Assembly: GCA_034401795.1 (NCBI GenBank)
Contig: CM067373.1
Coordinates: 35,995,443-36,059,442 of the forward strand
Direction: 5' to 3'
Length of the DNA: 64,000 bases
DNA from: Chaetoderma sp. LZ-2023a
Lineage: Eukaryota > Mollusca > Caudofoveata > Chaetodermatida > Chaetodermatidae
Shown here: positions 10,612 through 21,600 of the stretch, in pieces
How positions within the stretch are numbered: position 1 is the first letter of the stretch
How the letters are laid out: the number at the start of each line of letters is the position of its first letter
Translations under genes and position numbers: made by a program
The notes under the pieces: generated by a model
What the model saw: the letters and a program-made list of their open reading frames with translations, nothing else
Told to the model about the DNA's origin: nothing
The model's database searches: none

Positions 10612-10842
10612 CATTTAGTCGTCAAATTTGGTCAAGAAAATCTACGTATTTACTTATTGAATGTCCATTTGCAGTCCAAGATAAGACTATTTTTGCAAAT
10701 TTACCACTGGAATGACTGGCTCGTTTATTGAGCCAGGCATTCCTGTGGTAAATTTTCAAAAAATAGTCTCTTGGCCTACAAATGGCCATTCCTCAAGATG
10801 ACTACAGAGGCCGGTTCTGGACGGCTTGACTATTAAAGGGTG
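10612..10842. mobile_element. MITE family B hairpin
   Basis: AATGTCCATTTGCAGTCCAA to TTGGCCTACAAATGGCCATT; central CTGGCTCGTTTATTGAGCCA. Ends in ATTAAAGGGT, the TTAA-type edge. Confidence 0.85.
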
Positions 10843-11046
10843 GAGCTTGTTCGTCGACTATCATCTTTTGGTTACGAACAGTTAAGTATGACATTGTGTA
10901 TTAGCTTACTCTTAATAAAGATCATCTTATTATTGTCAGGAATTCTGTTTTTGTGCGTGTTTAGTTGTGACCCACAGTTGGTATGTCTGCCTGATATTGG
11001 ACATGTTTAGCCTCATAGGCCGTAGCTTTAGCGCATGCGTCCATGT

Positions 11047-11163
11047 TTAATCCTGAAATTTTTAAAGCGGTACGTTTTCAAAAACACTTATCTTGGGCTG
11101 CAAATGGACATTTTCTGTGAGACAATTAACATTTTAAAAACAATTTGAGTGTTAAAGGGTTTA
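11047..11163. mobile_element. Half copy of MITE family B
   Basis: Only the right arm remains: GGGCTGCAAATGGACATTTT, CTGTGAGACAATTAAC, ending TGAGTGTTAAAGGGTTTAA. Confidence 0.65.
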
Positions 11164-11319
11164 AGGAGGTTGTTGGGAAGTAAAGACGGGTTAGCAGGAA
11201 AGCCACTGCATACAGTAATTGTAGTTTATTTCCATTTTCTGTCAATGGAGACAATTTGGACACAAGATGCACATATGGCCATTGGGCAAAATGCGAAAAC
11301 CTTCCCTTCTGGGTCATTG

Positions 11320-11452
11320 TCAAATTTCCTGAGTTTTGGAGTTTTCCCCAAATTACCTGATTTTTCCCCCAAAAAATTTGGTGCTTTCCCAAATTCCCGG
11401 ATTTTCCCCTAAATTTTGGTGTTTTCCCCAAATTTCCCCCCCCCCTTTCCAG
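11320..11452 (+). repeat. Low-complexity CCCCAAATT tract
   Basis: Irregular repeats of TTTTCCCCAAATT and TTTTGGTG with a run of ten C at the end. The open frames through it are low-complexity artefacts. Confidence 0.75.
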
Positions 11453-11474
11453 AAGCTTGGTATATATTATCCAA

Positions 11475-11682
11475 TTAATGGTGAAATTTGGTCGAGAAAA
11501 TCTATATATTTCCCTTTTGAATGTCCATTTGCATGGTCAAATAGGACTATTTTTGAAAATTTACCACTGGAATGATTGGCTTGGTTACTGGCTGTGGTAA
11601 AATGTCAAAATCGTCTTCTCTTGCCCTGCAAACATTTCCACAAGACTGCTTCAGCGGCGGGCGTGATAAAAAAAGGGTTAGA
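11475..11682. mobile_element. MITE family B, one arm shortened
   Basis: AATGTCCATTTGCATGGTCA and TTACCACTGGAATGATTGGC pair with GGCTGTGGTAAAATGTC and CTTCTCTTGCCCTGCAAA. The loop has lost about 20 bp; ends near AAAAGGGTTAG. Confidence 0.8.
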
Positions 11683-11883
11683 TAGAAGCTGGCTACTGGA
11701 TACACAAAAACATAACTAAATTGTTAACACAATATTTATTTAAATAAATAACAACAAATAATTTACATGATAGTTTGCAAAAATGAGAAAACTAAACATG
11801 ACTCAAATACACACTTATTACTTTAATGGTCAGGATATTTGTAAATGTTGCTCAGTGAATGGCCATAATCTTCTCTTGGAGTG

Positions 11884-12101
11884 TAACCCTTTAAGACTTA
11901 AATTTCTTCCGAGAAAATCTCAATTTTCTCAAAGAAAACCTCAATTTGCAGAGCAAGAGAAGACTATTTTTGAAAATTTACTACTGGAATGACTGGCGCA
12001 GTTATAAATTTTCAAAAATAGTTTTCTCTTGCTCTGCAAATCGACATTTCTCAAGACCACCGTAGAAGCCATTTTTGGCTGATAGGAGTTAAAGGATTAA
12101 G
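11884..12101. mobile_element. MITE family B, one arm shortened
   Basis: Starts TAACCCTTTAAGACTTAAAT and ends GTTAAAGGATTAAG, so the TTAACCCTTTA terminal motif is visible at both edges. The central CTGGCGCAGTTATAAATT shows loss of most of one arm. Confidence 0.85.
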
Positions 12102-12630
12102 ACAGCAACAGGTTTCAGCAAGATTGTTTCCAAAATATATACCCATAAACATTTCTGACATCTGTGTGATAGGCTAGGTCTGAGCTTCCCTATAGTTAGG
12201 GCTGAACATGTTTTGTACTGAAGAACAAAAATCATCCATGAATAGCAGGATAACGACCTCGCCTACAACATAGGACCAAAACATGATAATTTTGGCTGGA
12301 AATAAACATTTCTGTATGATACATGGCAAACTGAGTAGCAAAATTTAAATTTGGGGCTTAACAGGACGATTTAGGTAAGAAATATAGGAATTTGTCTATA
12401 AAATGAGCATATTTTGGTCCAGATTGAAAGTATCAAATTTCTATTCAGCAAGCCCCCCCAACATAACTTGCCATTTGCTGTCAAAATCCATCGAGTAACA
12501 ATAGCTCAATTCTGATTGGTTAATGACCGAGATGGGGTTTTTCATGTATCAACATCCCATGAACAAACATCAATGGACCATGGTCCTTAATCATTTTGCC
12601 GCAAATTAGCGCCCGATTCCTTAATCGCAA
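12102..12630. other. Intergenic, nothing recognised
   Basis: No gene, hairpin or tandem repeat recognised. From about 12500 the sequence starts to resemble family D (TAATGACCGAGATGGG, CCAAGATGGCTACTGACC). Confidence 0.5.
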
Positions 12631-13250
12631 AATCCAAGATGGCTACTGACCAAATCGGTCAATCAGCTTTGTTCTTGGATCTTGAGCAAAGGATGCTTTT
12701 TGCCAAATTTATTAGCTCACCTGGCCTGAAAGAGAACTGGCATAGAGGTTTCATTTTGTTCAAACGAAGCCGATCTGCCAATTTGGCCATCTTGGATTTT
12801 GGCCAATTTCAGGAAATGTCATTAAAAATCTTCTCCGAAACCACTTGGGGAATCTTCATCTAGGCCAAGAGGTTAGCCAAGTTTGTTCAAGAGGACTTGA
12901 TTGACCAAATGGTTTGGCGACCATCTTGGATGACCTGGTTTTCACGAAAATGACAACTCCAGAACCGCTGAAGGGATCGGGCCAAAATTTGGGCCATTAA
13001 AATTTGTTCACGGGAAGTTGATCCATCAAAAAAACATGGGCACCGTGGGCCAATCAAAATGTGTGTTTGGCAGCCATATTGCACTTGCAAAAATGTCCAC
13101 AAACTCATTTAAAAGACTGCTAAACCACCCACCAACAATTTTGACAAAGATTAATGGTGCTTCAGGTGAGCGACACAAGGCCCCTTGGACCTCTTGTTTG
13201 AAATGGGGGCCAGTGGTTCTTGAGAAGTTTTATCCGGGAAAACCTTGATG
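12500..13250 (+). mobile_element. Family D outer copy interrupted by an inverted family D copy
   Basis: The forward family D phrase GGATGCTTTTTGCCAAATTT at 12690-12710 resumes after the insert as GAAATGGGGGCCAGTGGTTC at 13200-13220. In intact copies the two are contiguous (CTGCCAAATAT, then TTGAAATCGGCCCAGTGG). The insert is 12715-13197. Confidence 0.75.
12715..13197 (-). mobile_element. Short family D element, reverse copy, nested
   Basis: Left edge GCTCACCTGGCCTGAAAG is the reverse of the family 3' end; right edge CAGGTGAGCGACACAAGG then CCTCTTGT is the reverse of the 5' end ACAAGAGG. The internal sequence is a 483-bp deletion derivative with CCATCTTGGATGACC and CGTGGGCCAATCAAAATG. Confidence 0.82.
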
Positions 13251-13540
13251 ACTGATGGTTGACCATCCATCGTGTTATAACAGCACTTTCAGGTCAGGTC
13301 AGTTAGGAGCTTGGAACATATCATTGGAAATGCCTCAAAATGGTTTCAGTAGGCTCCACCGTTTAAAATTCTGTAGTATGCTATTTAACTCAATTACATC
13401 TGAATTATTACACTGGCTGTCAAATGATTTCAAGTTAATATTCAGGCACAATGTGTGGCTATCAATCTTTAGTAGCTCAACACAAGTCCTGGTTTGATTA
13501 TGTTCATGGCCCGGTGTCATGATGTTGTTGACACAGTGTT

Positions 13541-13790
13541 GGCAGGTGTGTTTATGGCACAGAGTTGTCAGAAAGCTGCTGACACAGTGTTGTTGGGTGT
13601 GTTTATGGCACAGTGTTGCCAGAAAGCTGTTGGCAGTGTCGTCGGGTGTGTTTATGGCACAGAGTTGTCAGAAAGCTGCTGACACAGTGTCGTCGGGTGT
13701 GTTTATGGCACAGTGTTGCCAGAAAGCCGTTGGAAGTGTCGTCGGGTGTGTTTATGGCACAGTGTTGCCAGAAAGTGGTTGACAGGATTT
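13541..13790 (+). repeat. 50-bp minisatellite, five copies
   Basis: GTGTGTTTATGGCACAG recurs near 13545, 13597, 13647, 13697 and 13747. Between copies: TTG(T/C)CAGAAAGCTG and a CGTCGG or TGTTGG variant. The overlapping open frames come from the repeat. Confidence 0.95.
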
Positions 13791-13938
13791 TGCAAGTAGT
13801 GTTTTATGACAGTGTTGTCTTATTTAGCACAGTGTTTACCGGCATGTTTTTGCCTGATGTGTGTAAAGTTCAAAAGCATCAGACTTATACATGACCTGGT
13901 ATTTGAGGGAGAAAAAGATAAAGTTGTAGAATCATTTC

Positions 13939-14162
13939 TTAACCCTTTAGCGCTTATATCAGCCAAACCTGGCTTCAGTGGTCTTGAGAGTTGTCTATTT
14001 GCAGACCAAATTAAGAGTAGTTTTGAAAATTTACCACTGGAATGACTGGCTCGATAAGCGAGCCAGTGACAAATTTTCACAGCTAATCTTTTGGTCTGCA
14101 AATGAACATTTTTTATGAGAAAATTAAATGTCTCGGAAAAAATTTAAGGTTTAAAAGAGTAA
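13939..14162. mobile_element. MITE family B hairpin
   Basis: Starts TTAACCCTTTAGCGCTTAT with CAGCCAAACCTGGCTTCAG and ends AAGGTTTAAAAGAGTAA. The loop is CTGGCTCGATAAGCGAGCCA. Confidence 0.88.
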
Positions 14163-14250
14163 TAATACACATAAATATGACAATAGTCTGCTCAATAGAC
14201 ACCCAAGCTCTAAAATCTAAGTTACACAGGTTCCGGCCGTATTCCTTGAA

Positions 14251-14335
14251 CTCAGAATATCAGTCACACAACTCTGAATATCAGTCACACAACTCTGAAT
14301 ATCAGTCACACAACTCTGAATATCAGTCACAGTGA
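14251..14335 (+). repeat. 21-bp tandem repeat, four copies
   Basis: CTCTGAATATCAGTCACACAA repeated four times with perfect spacing. Confidence 0.97.
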
Positions 14336-14479
14336 TATTTTAATAAATAAATGATGACCAAATAATTAAATGTTGGTGTTCTATAAATGCATATGTAGCA
14401 AAATACGGAGTATTACACTAATTATTAAATAAATACATAATGCTTTATCGTAACAACAAAATAAAAAAATAAAAGATTG

Positions 14480-14715
14480 ACCCCTTTAAGGCTCTAACAC
14501 TCATATCAGCCAAAAACGGCTTCTACTGTGGTCTTGAGAAATGTCAATTTACAGACCAAGAGAATACTATTTTTTTAATTTACCACTGGAATGACTGGCT
14601 CATTAACCGAGCCAGTCATTCCAGTGATAGACTTTCAAAAATAGTCTTCTCTTGGTCTGCAAATTGACATTTTCTTTGAAAAAATTGAAATTTTCTTACA
14701 CAAATTAAAGGGTTA
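14480..14715. mobile_element. MITE family B, full length
   Basis: Starts CCCCTTTAAGGCTCTAACAC and ends ATTAAAGGGTTAA. The loop CTGGCTCATTAACCGAGCCA and both arms (TTTACCACTGGAATG; CATTCCAGTGATAGA) are intact. It shares its right TTAA with the next element. Confidence 0.92.
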
Positions 14716-14872
14716 ATGGCCACGCCGACCAAAACCTGCTTCTGTGCTGGTCATGAGGAATGCCCGTCTGTCATTCTAGTGATAAGATTTTGAAGAGTCT
14801 TCTATTTTCCTGGAAGTGGAGATTCAATACGCAAATACTGTAATTTTCTTGACCAAATTAAACCATTTTCAA
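14712..14872. mobile_element. MITE family B, degenerate
   Basis: Begins TTAATGGCCACGCCGACCAA directly at the end of the previous copy and keeps TCATTCTAGTGATAAGATTT and TTTCTTGACCAAATTAAA. The left arm is deleted. Confidence 0.65.
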
Positions 14873-14947
14873 AAATTCAATATGACATGTTCCACAGCTC
14901 CGACGAGCACGCTATGTTATCTATTTGTTGGTGTTGAATTTACACAC

Positions 14948-15147
14948 TAGGGAAGATATTAGAAAATTTTAATTTTTGCTGACTGAAAATCCATTTGCAG
15001 GTCAAGAAATTATTACTATACAACTGGAATTACTGGCCCAGCTGTCGAGCATGACTCCAATTATAGAATTTTGAAAAATAATCCTCTTGGTCTGCGAATG
15101 GACATTCATGGCTTAGGCGTTTTAGGCTGGCTTGACAATTAACACTT
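14948..15147. mobile_element. MITE family B, diverged
   Basis: AAATCCATTTGCAGGTCAAG, ACTGGAATTACTGGCCCAGC and CTTGGTCTGCGAATGGACAT. The right edge GACAATTAACACTTTAA overlaps the next copy. Confidence 0.7.
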
Positions 15148-15368
15148 TAATGACTAAATTTGTTCAAAAAAATTCAATTATTTGCGTCTTGAATGTCCAT
15201 CTACAGGCCAAGAGATTAATTTAGGAAATTTACCACTGGAATGACTGGCTCGGTTATCGAGCCAGTCATTCTGGTGGTAAGTTTCCAAAAATAGTCTTCT
15301 CTTGGCCTGCAAATGGATATTCCCCAAGACCTCTAAAGAGGCCGGTTTGGCATGAAAGGTGCTAAAGG
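15138..15368. mobile_element. MITE family B hairpin
   Basis: Starts TTAACACTTTAATGACTAAA; has ACTGGCTCGGTTATCGAGCC; ends GGTGCTAAAGGTA. It abuts the previous copy at TTAACAC. Confidence 0.88.
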
Positions 15369-15479
15369 TATTGCTGTGTATACAATAATCTCATAATCAG
15401 CACTGGTCATCTGTTCATCAGCGCATACATACATACACACACATCTTGCACCAATGTAATAATCTCATCTCGTGCATAA

Positions 15480-16520
15480 GATAAATACGCATCTACATCA
15501 GATGCAGGCACGTGGCATGGGCAGGCATCAACCATGAGCTACTGCAGAGTCTACACCATGCGCATCTACATCGGATGCAGGCACGTGGCATGGGCTGGCA
15601 TCAACCATGAGATACCGAAGAGTCTACACCATGCGCATCTGCATCGGATGCAGGCAGCAACCATGAGATGCCGCAGTCTACAACGTGCGCATCTACATCG
15701 GACACAGGCGCGGGCAGGCATCAACCATGAGATACCGCAAAGTCTACACCATGCGCATCTACATCGGACGCAGGCGCGGGCAGGCATCAACCATGAGATA
15801 CCGCAAAGTCTACACCATGCGCATCTACATCGGACGCAGGCGCGGGCAGGCAGCAACCATGAGATACTGCAGTCTACACCATGCGCATCTACATCGGACG
15901 CAGGCGCGGGCAGGCAGCAACCATGAGATACTGCAGAGTCTACACCATGCGCATCTACATCGGACGCAGGTGTGGGCACGCAGCAACCATGAGATACCGC
16001 AGAGTCTAAACCAAGCGCATCTACATCGGATGCAGGCGTGGGCAGGCAGCAACCATGAAATGTCACAGTCTACACCAGTCGCATCTATATTAGACGGCGC
16101 AGGCAGGCAGCAACCATGAGATACCGCAGTCTACACCAGTCGCATCTACATCGGACGCAGGCGTGGGCAGGCAGCAACCATAAGATGTCGCAGTCTACAC
16201 CAGTTGCATCTACATCGGGCACAGGCGCGGGTAGGCAGCAATCATGGGATATGGCAGTCTACACCTGGCGCATTTACATCAGACGCAGGCGCTGGCAGGC
16301 AGCAACCATGAGCTATCGCCGAGTCTACACCAGGCGCATCTACGTCGGACGCAGGTGCGGGCAGGCAGCAACCATGAGATATGGCAGAGTCTACAACAGG
16401 CGCATCTACATCGGACGCAGGCGCTGGCTGACAGTAACCATGAGATATCGCAGTCTACACCAGGTGCATCTACATCAGACGCAGGCACGGGCAGGCAGCA
16501 ACGTGAGATACCACATTGAG
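15480..16520 (+). repeat. ~65-bp minisatellite, about 16 copies
   Basis: CGCATCTACATCGGACGCAG then GCGCGGGCAGGCAGCAACCA then TGAGATACCGCAGTCTACAC, repeating every 61-68 bp from about 15486 to 16500. The repeat is visibly richer in G, C and CpG than its surroundings. Several frames stay open on both strands (up to 166 codons), which follows from the repeat lacking stops. No start context, splice site or domain supports a gene. Confidence 0.95.
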
Positions 16521-16838
16521 TCTATATTAGACGTAATTTTTTCATGATTCAGATATGTAAATTGAATTAACCTTCGATTGAAAAAAAATGTACATAAAAC
16601 TTCTTATTTGCTTGGCTCTGCTTTATGACGGCAGAATAAAATTCGCTTCAATTTTCATGATGCCCTCTACATACGACAATTTATCGGCCACTCAATCGAT
16701 TCTGGTGTAGATACTGCTACTCGCTAGCACTGTTTAAGCCATGCCACCTACCTGCTCCACATCTGATCTAAATGCAGCTAAGAATTACTAGTAATATGTA
16801 CAACCTTCTTCCAAAGCTGACTAGCTATCGCTGAAGAG

Positions 16839-17011
16839 TAACCCTTCAACACTCCTATCAGACAAAAACAGCCTCTACAGTGATCTTAAGTAATGTCCAT
16901 TTGCAGACCAAAAGACAATAACAGCCAGTAATAACAGTGGTAAATTTTCAAAAATAGCCTCTTGGTCTGCAAATTGAAATTTTCTTGAAAAACTACGGCT
17001 TAAATGGTTAA
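16839..17011. mobile_element. MITE family B, shortened
   Basis: Starts GTAACCCTTCAACACTCCTA, ends GGCTTAAATGGTTAAATTAA. The left half of the hairpin is lost; CAGTGGTAAATTTTCAAAAA and CTTGGTCTGCAAATTGAAAT remain. Confidence 0.75.
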
Positions 17012-17117
17012 ATTAAAAGAACACATTTTATCTACTAATGTATGAAGAATGATATAAATATATATCTCCTGCTTACAGGAACTAGCTATACATAGATGAA
17101 GAACAGTATTATAGAAC

Positions 17118-17330
17118 CCCTTAACACTTTCACCGACAAATACCTGAACAAGTAAATTCTTTATGATATAAAACTTAGTCTGTTGAATATTTTGAATTGA
17201 ATTTGACTGGAAGCCGTTGCTGCCTTAGGCAGCAACGGCTTCCAGTCAAATTCAATTCAAAATATTCAACAGTTTCTGTATGGTAGCGTTGAAAATGAGA
17301 TAGGAGGAATACATGGGTGAAAGGGTTAAC
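17118..17330. mobile_element. MITE family A2 with perfect inner hairpin
   Basis: The outer edges CTTAACACTTTCACCGAC and GGGTGAAAGGGTTAAC form TTAA-type terminal inverted repeats. Inside is a perfect palindrome from CTGTTGAATATTTTGAATTG through GGAAGCCGTTGCTGCC to its exact reverse complement. Confidence 0.9.
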
Positions 17331-17546
17331 ACCCATGCTCGCCTAACACAGCTTCTGCAGTTACATTGGGAAATGCTCATTTGCAGACCAAGAATGACTA
17401 TTTTAAAATATTTACCACTAGAATGACTGGCTCGATAACAAAACCAGTCATTCTAGTGATAAATTTTCAAATTGTCTTCTCTTGATGTGCAAATATGGAT
17501 TCTATTAGAAAATTTAAATTTTCTTGACCAAGCACAGGCTAAACCC
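17325..17546. mobile_element. MITE family B hairpin
   Basis: Begins at the GGGTTAACACC that ends the A2 element and carries TTTGCAGACCAAGAATGACT, CTGGCTCGATAACAAAACCA and TTTTCTTGACCAAGCACAGG. Confidence 0.85.
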
Positions 17547-17666
17547 TGCCAGTTCTAGGGAGACATATCTGGGGGAAAGTGCTGTATGGCTCTGGCATAA
17601 GATAACATGTTTACAAAAACAAACACACTAGTAAGAAATGTTGTGTTGAATGTTTTGAACATAATA

Positions 17667-18020
17667 GACCTTTCCACGTTATCCATCCATCATATGATGT
17701 CATAATTAACTACGTGACGTGAAGAATGACATCATAATCAATGACCTCAATCATGAATGATGTAGATAAGTACGTCACGCACGTTGTATGTAAGATTTAA
17801 TAAATATTCTGTTGAATATTTTGAAACTACTTTGACTGGGCGCTGCTGCCTATGGCAGCAACAGCACCCAGTAAAATTAGTTTCAAAATATTTAACGGCT
17901 TATCTGTATAGTTTTCTGGAAATTGACAGAGTTCAGGGATCGATCGATCCCAACACGAGCGAGGTGTGGGTGGAGCTTAGCTAGAGGTGGGTGGGACATG
18001 GCTCTAAAACTGGAAAGGAC
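17667..18020 (-). mobile_element. MITE family A, full length
   Basis: Edges AGACCTTTCCACG and CTGGAAAGGAC are the family A terminal inverted repeat. Left half: CATCATATGATGTCATAATT and TGACATCATAATCAATGACC. Centre: TGTTGAATATTTTGAAACTA hairpin around GCTGCTGCCTATGGCAGC. Right half: ATCGATCGATCCCAACAC and GGTGTGGGTGGAGCTTAG. It contains TTTAATAAATATTCTGTTG, an internal AATAAA. No open frame of note. Confidence 0.9.
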
Positions 18021-18640
18021 TTGGATTGCCTTAGGCAGCAATGTCTTCCAAACCATTTAATGCTCAATGTGTTCAGTACTTTTTATTTTGTTTTGTAAAC
18101 AGGTTAACTTATGTTTGAGCTGTCCTGTATTCTGACTCATTCATTCACAAAAAATTGCCAAGTTATATTTCATATGAAGTATGTTCATCAGAACACAAGC
18201 GACTAGAATGCTAAAACAGGAGTAGGCCATGACCGAGAATGTAAAAGTTCTCTTACAGAATGATAAGATAGCGACATTATAGATGCTCATATCTCTCATG
18301 CATAACATTGTATGTATCGCACTCAAAGTACTAATGATTTATATTGCGGTTGCAATTCCATGATTGAATAGACAATGATGGATTATAATAGTTCATAATT
18401 AATTGTTCATAACTAGCTCCGATTGTGCAAAACATAAAAATCTACTGTAATATAACTAATGTCAATTCAACAACTAACTAACTATAACAAACTGATATTT
18501 TTAGTATTCTCATCAGAAAATGCTCACAGCTTTTTGCTCTGTTTGTATTTCTAGGAAAACTCATCGCATTGTCATCAAATCAGGCTCACTTTCATAGTCG
18601 ATAAATTACATGACTATACAAACATCTTGGTCAAGTTTGA
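18021..18640. other. Intergenic, nothing recognised
   Basis: AT-rich; apart from TTGCCTTAGGCAGCAATGTC at 18028 (a family A scrap) no repeat or exon was recognised. Confidence 0.5.
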
Positions 18641-18644
18641 TCTA

Positions 18645-21600
18645 AATCTGTCCAGAAACTCTGTATCATTCACCTGCAATTATTGGTCACTGGCACAACC
18701 GAACAAAACGAGATGACCACTGGAAAAATTTACCAATCCAATTTCTGAAGATGGTTTAGCCAAGTTTTACTATAATTGGCCCAGTGGTTAATAAGTTGTC
18801 TATGATTTTCTTAGAAATTTGCAGAAAATAATGTTCACCAAAAATCTAAATTTTGATTGATTCATGGCGGACATGTTGTTTTGACATATCTCCATGGAAC
18901 AAACTCTAATGGCCTTTAGTCCTTAATCACATTACAAAATCCAAGTTTTGTCCTGACCCATCCAGCGGTTCTGAATAAGTCGTTTTCGTGAAAACTAGGT
19001 CATCAAAGATGGCCACCGAACCATTTGGCCAATCAAGTTCCCTTGAACAAATTTGGTTCAACTCTTACCCGGATTGATATTTCATGAGTTTGACAATCCC
19101 CCAAACGGCTTCGGAGATTTTATTTTAGACGTTTATAAAAAATCAACCAAAATCCAAGATGGCCGATCGGTTTTGTTTGAATGGATCTATATGCCCTAAG
19201 AATGCTTCCTGCCAAATATGTTTGAAATTGGTCCAGTGGTCCTCGAGAAGACATCTAAATTTCCCGTATGGGAGCTTTCAGTAGGAAAAAGATCCAAGAT
19301 AGCCGACAAACCGTGTATTCGACAGTTTCGAAAGTGGTAAATTTGAAATTGGAATACCCAAAAACATATATAAAACCAATTTCGACCTCAAAATCTATCA
19401 AATAAAAAAATCCAATATAGCCGCCAAACACGCTACATTTTGATTGGCCCATGGCGGCCATGTTTTTTGATGGATGAACTTCCCTTGAACAAACTTTAAT
19501 GGCACTTAGTTCCTAATTATATCTACCAAATTTTGGTCCAATTCGTTTATCGGTTCTGGGGAAGAAGTCGTTTTCGCAAAAACTATGTCATCCTAGATGG
19601 CTGCTGAACCATTTGGCCAATCAAGTTCTCTTGGCTTATCTCTTGCCCTAGATGATGTTACATGAGTTTTGAATCGATTCCCAGTGGCTTCGGAGATTTA
19701 AAAATATATTTCTAAAAATCGGGCAAAATACAAGATGACCGCCGGCCAAACTCGCCGATCAGCTTCGTTTGAACAAACTTGAACCTCAATGCCCTAAGGA
19801 TTGTTCCTGCCAAAATTGTCCCAGTGGTTTTCGAGAAGACATTTTAAATTTCCCATGGCTTTAGTATGGGAGCTTTGTGTGGGAAAATGATCCAAGATGG
19901 CTGCCAAACCGTATATCCAACAGTTTCGAAAATGGCAAATTTGAGATTAGAATACCCAAAAACATATCTAGAACCAATTTCCGCCTCAAAATTCATCAAA
20001 TAAAAAAATCCAATATGGCCACCAAACATGCTACATTTTGACCGGCCCATACAGCGGCCATATTTTTTCGACGGATCGACTTTCCTTGAACAAACTACTG
20101 GTCCTTAGTCCCTAATCATATCTCCAAAATTTATGCCTGATACCTTCAACAGTTCTGGAGTCGTTTTCGCGAAAACTAGGTCTTCCAAGATGGTCGCTGA
20201 ACTATTTAGCCAATCAAGTTCTCTCGGCTCTTGCCCTAGATGATATTTGATGAGTTCTGAAATGATCCCTCAAGCCGTCTCAGGGAATTTTCAAGATGTT
20301 TCTAAAAATTGCCCAAAATCCAAGATGGCCACTGGCCAAATTAGTTGATCGGCTTCGTTTGAACAAAGTTTGATGCCTATGGTATGTTTTCTACCAAATT
20401 TGGTTAAAATCGGTTCTCGAGAAGACATTTTAAATTTCCAATTGCTTTTTGGCAGAAAAAAAATCAAAGATGTCCACCAAACTGTTTATCTGAGTTTCGA
20501 AAGGGCAACTGTGAAATCAGCATACACAAAAGCCTATATAAAATTCCAATATGGCCACCAAGACACTGAAATCTGAATTATTGATGGCTGTGAAACCAGC
20601 ATACCCAAAAACCTATATAAAACCTATTTCATCTTTAAAATCCATCGATTAAAAAATTCCAATATGGCCACCAAGACAATGAAATCTCAATTGCTGATGG
20701 TGGCCATTTTTTAAAACTTACTATCTTCAAAGTTTTCAATGTCACTTAGTCCTATCATATTTCCAAAAATTTTGCCCGATCCCTTGAGTGGTTTCAGAGA
20801 TTTTCAAATACATTTCTAACAAGAGGCCCAAGGGGCCTGTGTCGCTCACTTGGAGCACTGCATTTTTGTCAAAATTGTTGGTGGGTGGTTTAGGAGTAGT
20901 CTTTTAAATGAGTTTGTGGACATTTTTGCAAGTCCAATATGGCCACCAAATACGCTACATTTCGATTGGTCCACTTCTGCCATGATTCTGACTAAGTTCC
21001 TTCCCTTGAACAAACTTTAATGGCACTCAGTGCTTAATCATATCTCCCAAATTTCTGGCAAAAAATAGGTTATCCAAGATGGCAGCCAAACCATTTGGCC
21101 AATCAAGTTCCCTTGAACAAACTTGGTGCAGCTCTTGTCCTAGATGATATTTCATGCGTTTTGAATTGATCCCCGAACGGTTTTGGAGAAGATCTTTAGA
21201 CATTTCTAAAAATCGACCAAAATCGCGAAAATACATTTGAAATTTCCCATTGCTTGAGAGATTTTGGCGGGTAAATGATCCAAGATGGCCGCTAAACTGT
21301 TTATCCGACAGTCTCGAAAATGGCAAATTTGAAATCACAATACGCACAAACATACATAAAACCAATTTCTGCCTCAAAATCAATAAAATAAACAAATCCA
21401 ATATGGCCGCCAATATAATTCAAATCGGCCCAGCAGTTCTCGAGAAAACATTTAAATTTCCCATTGCTTTAGTATAGGAGCTTTTGGCGGGAAAAGATCC
21501 AAGATGGCTGCCTAACCGTTTAGCCAACAGTTTCGAAAACTGCAAATTTGAGATCAGAATACCCAAAAACCTATATGAAATGAATTTCGGCCTCAAAATC

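Noticed and set aside
11126..11575. Overlapping frames of 79-101 codons with FPPNFLV-like repeats.
   Set aside because: Low-complexity CCCCAAATT tract.
15534..16547. Several 130-166 codon overlapping frames on both strands.
   Set aside because: All derive from the 65-bp minisatellite; no start context, splice sites or domain.
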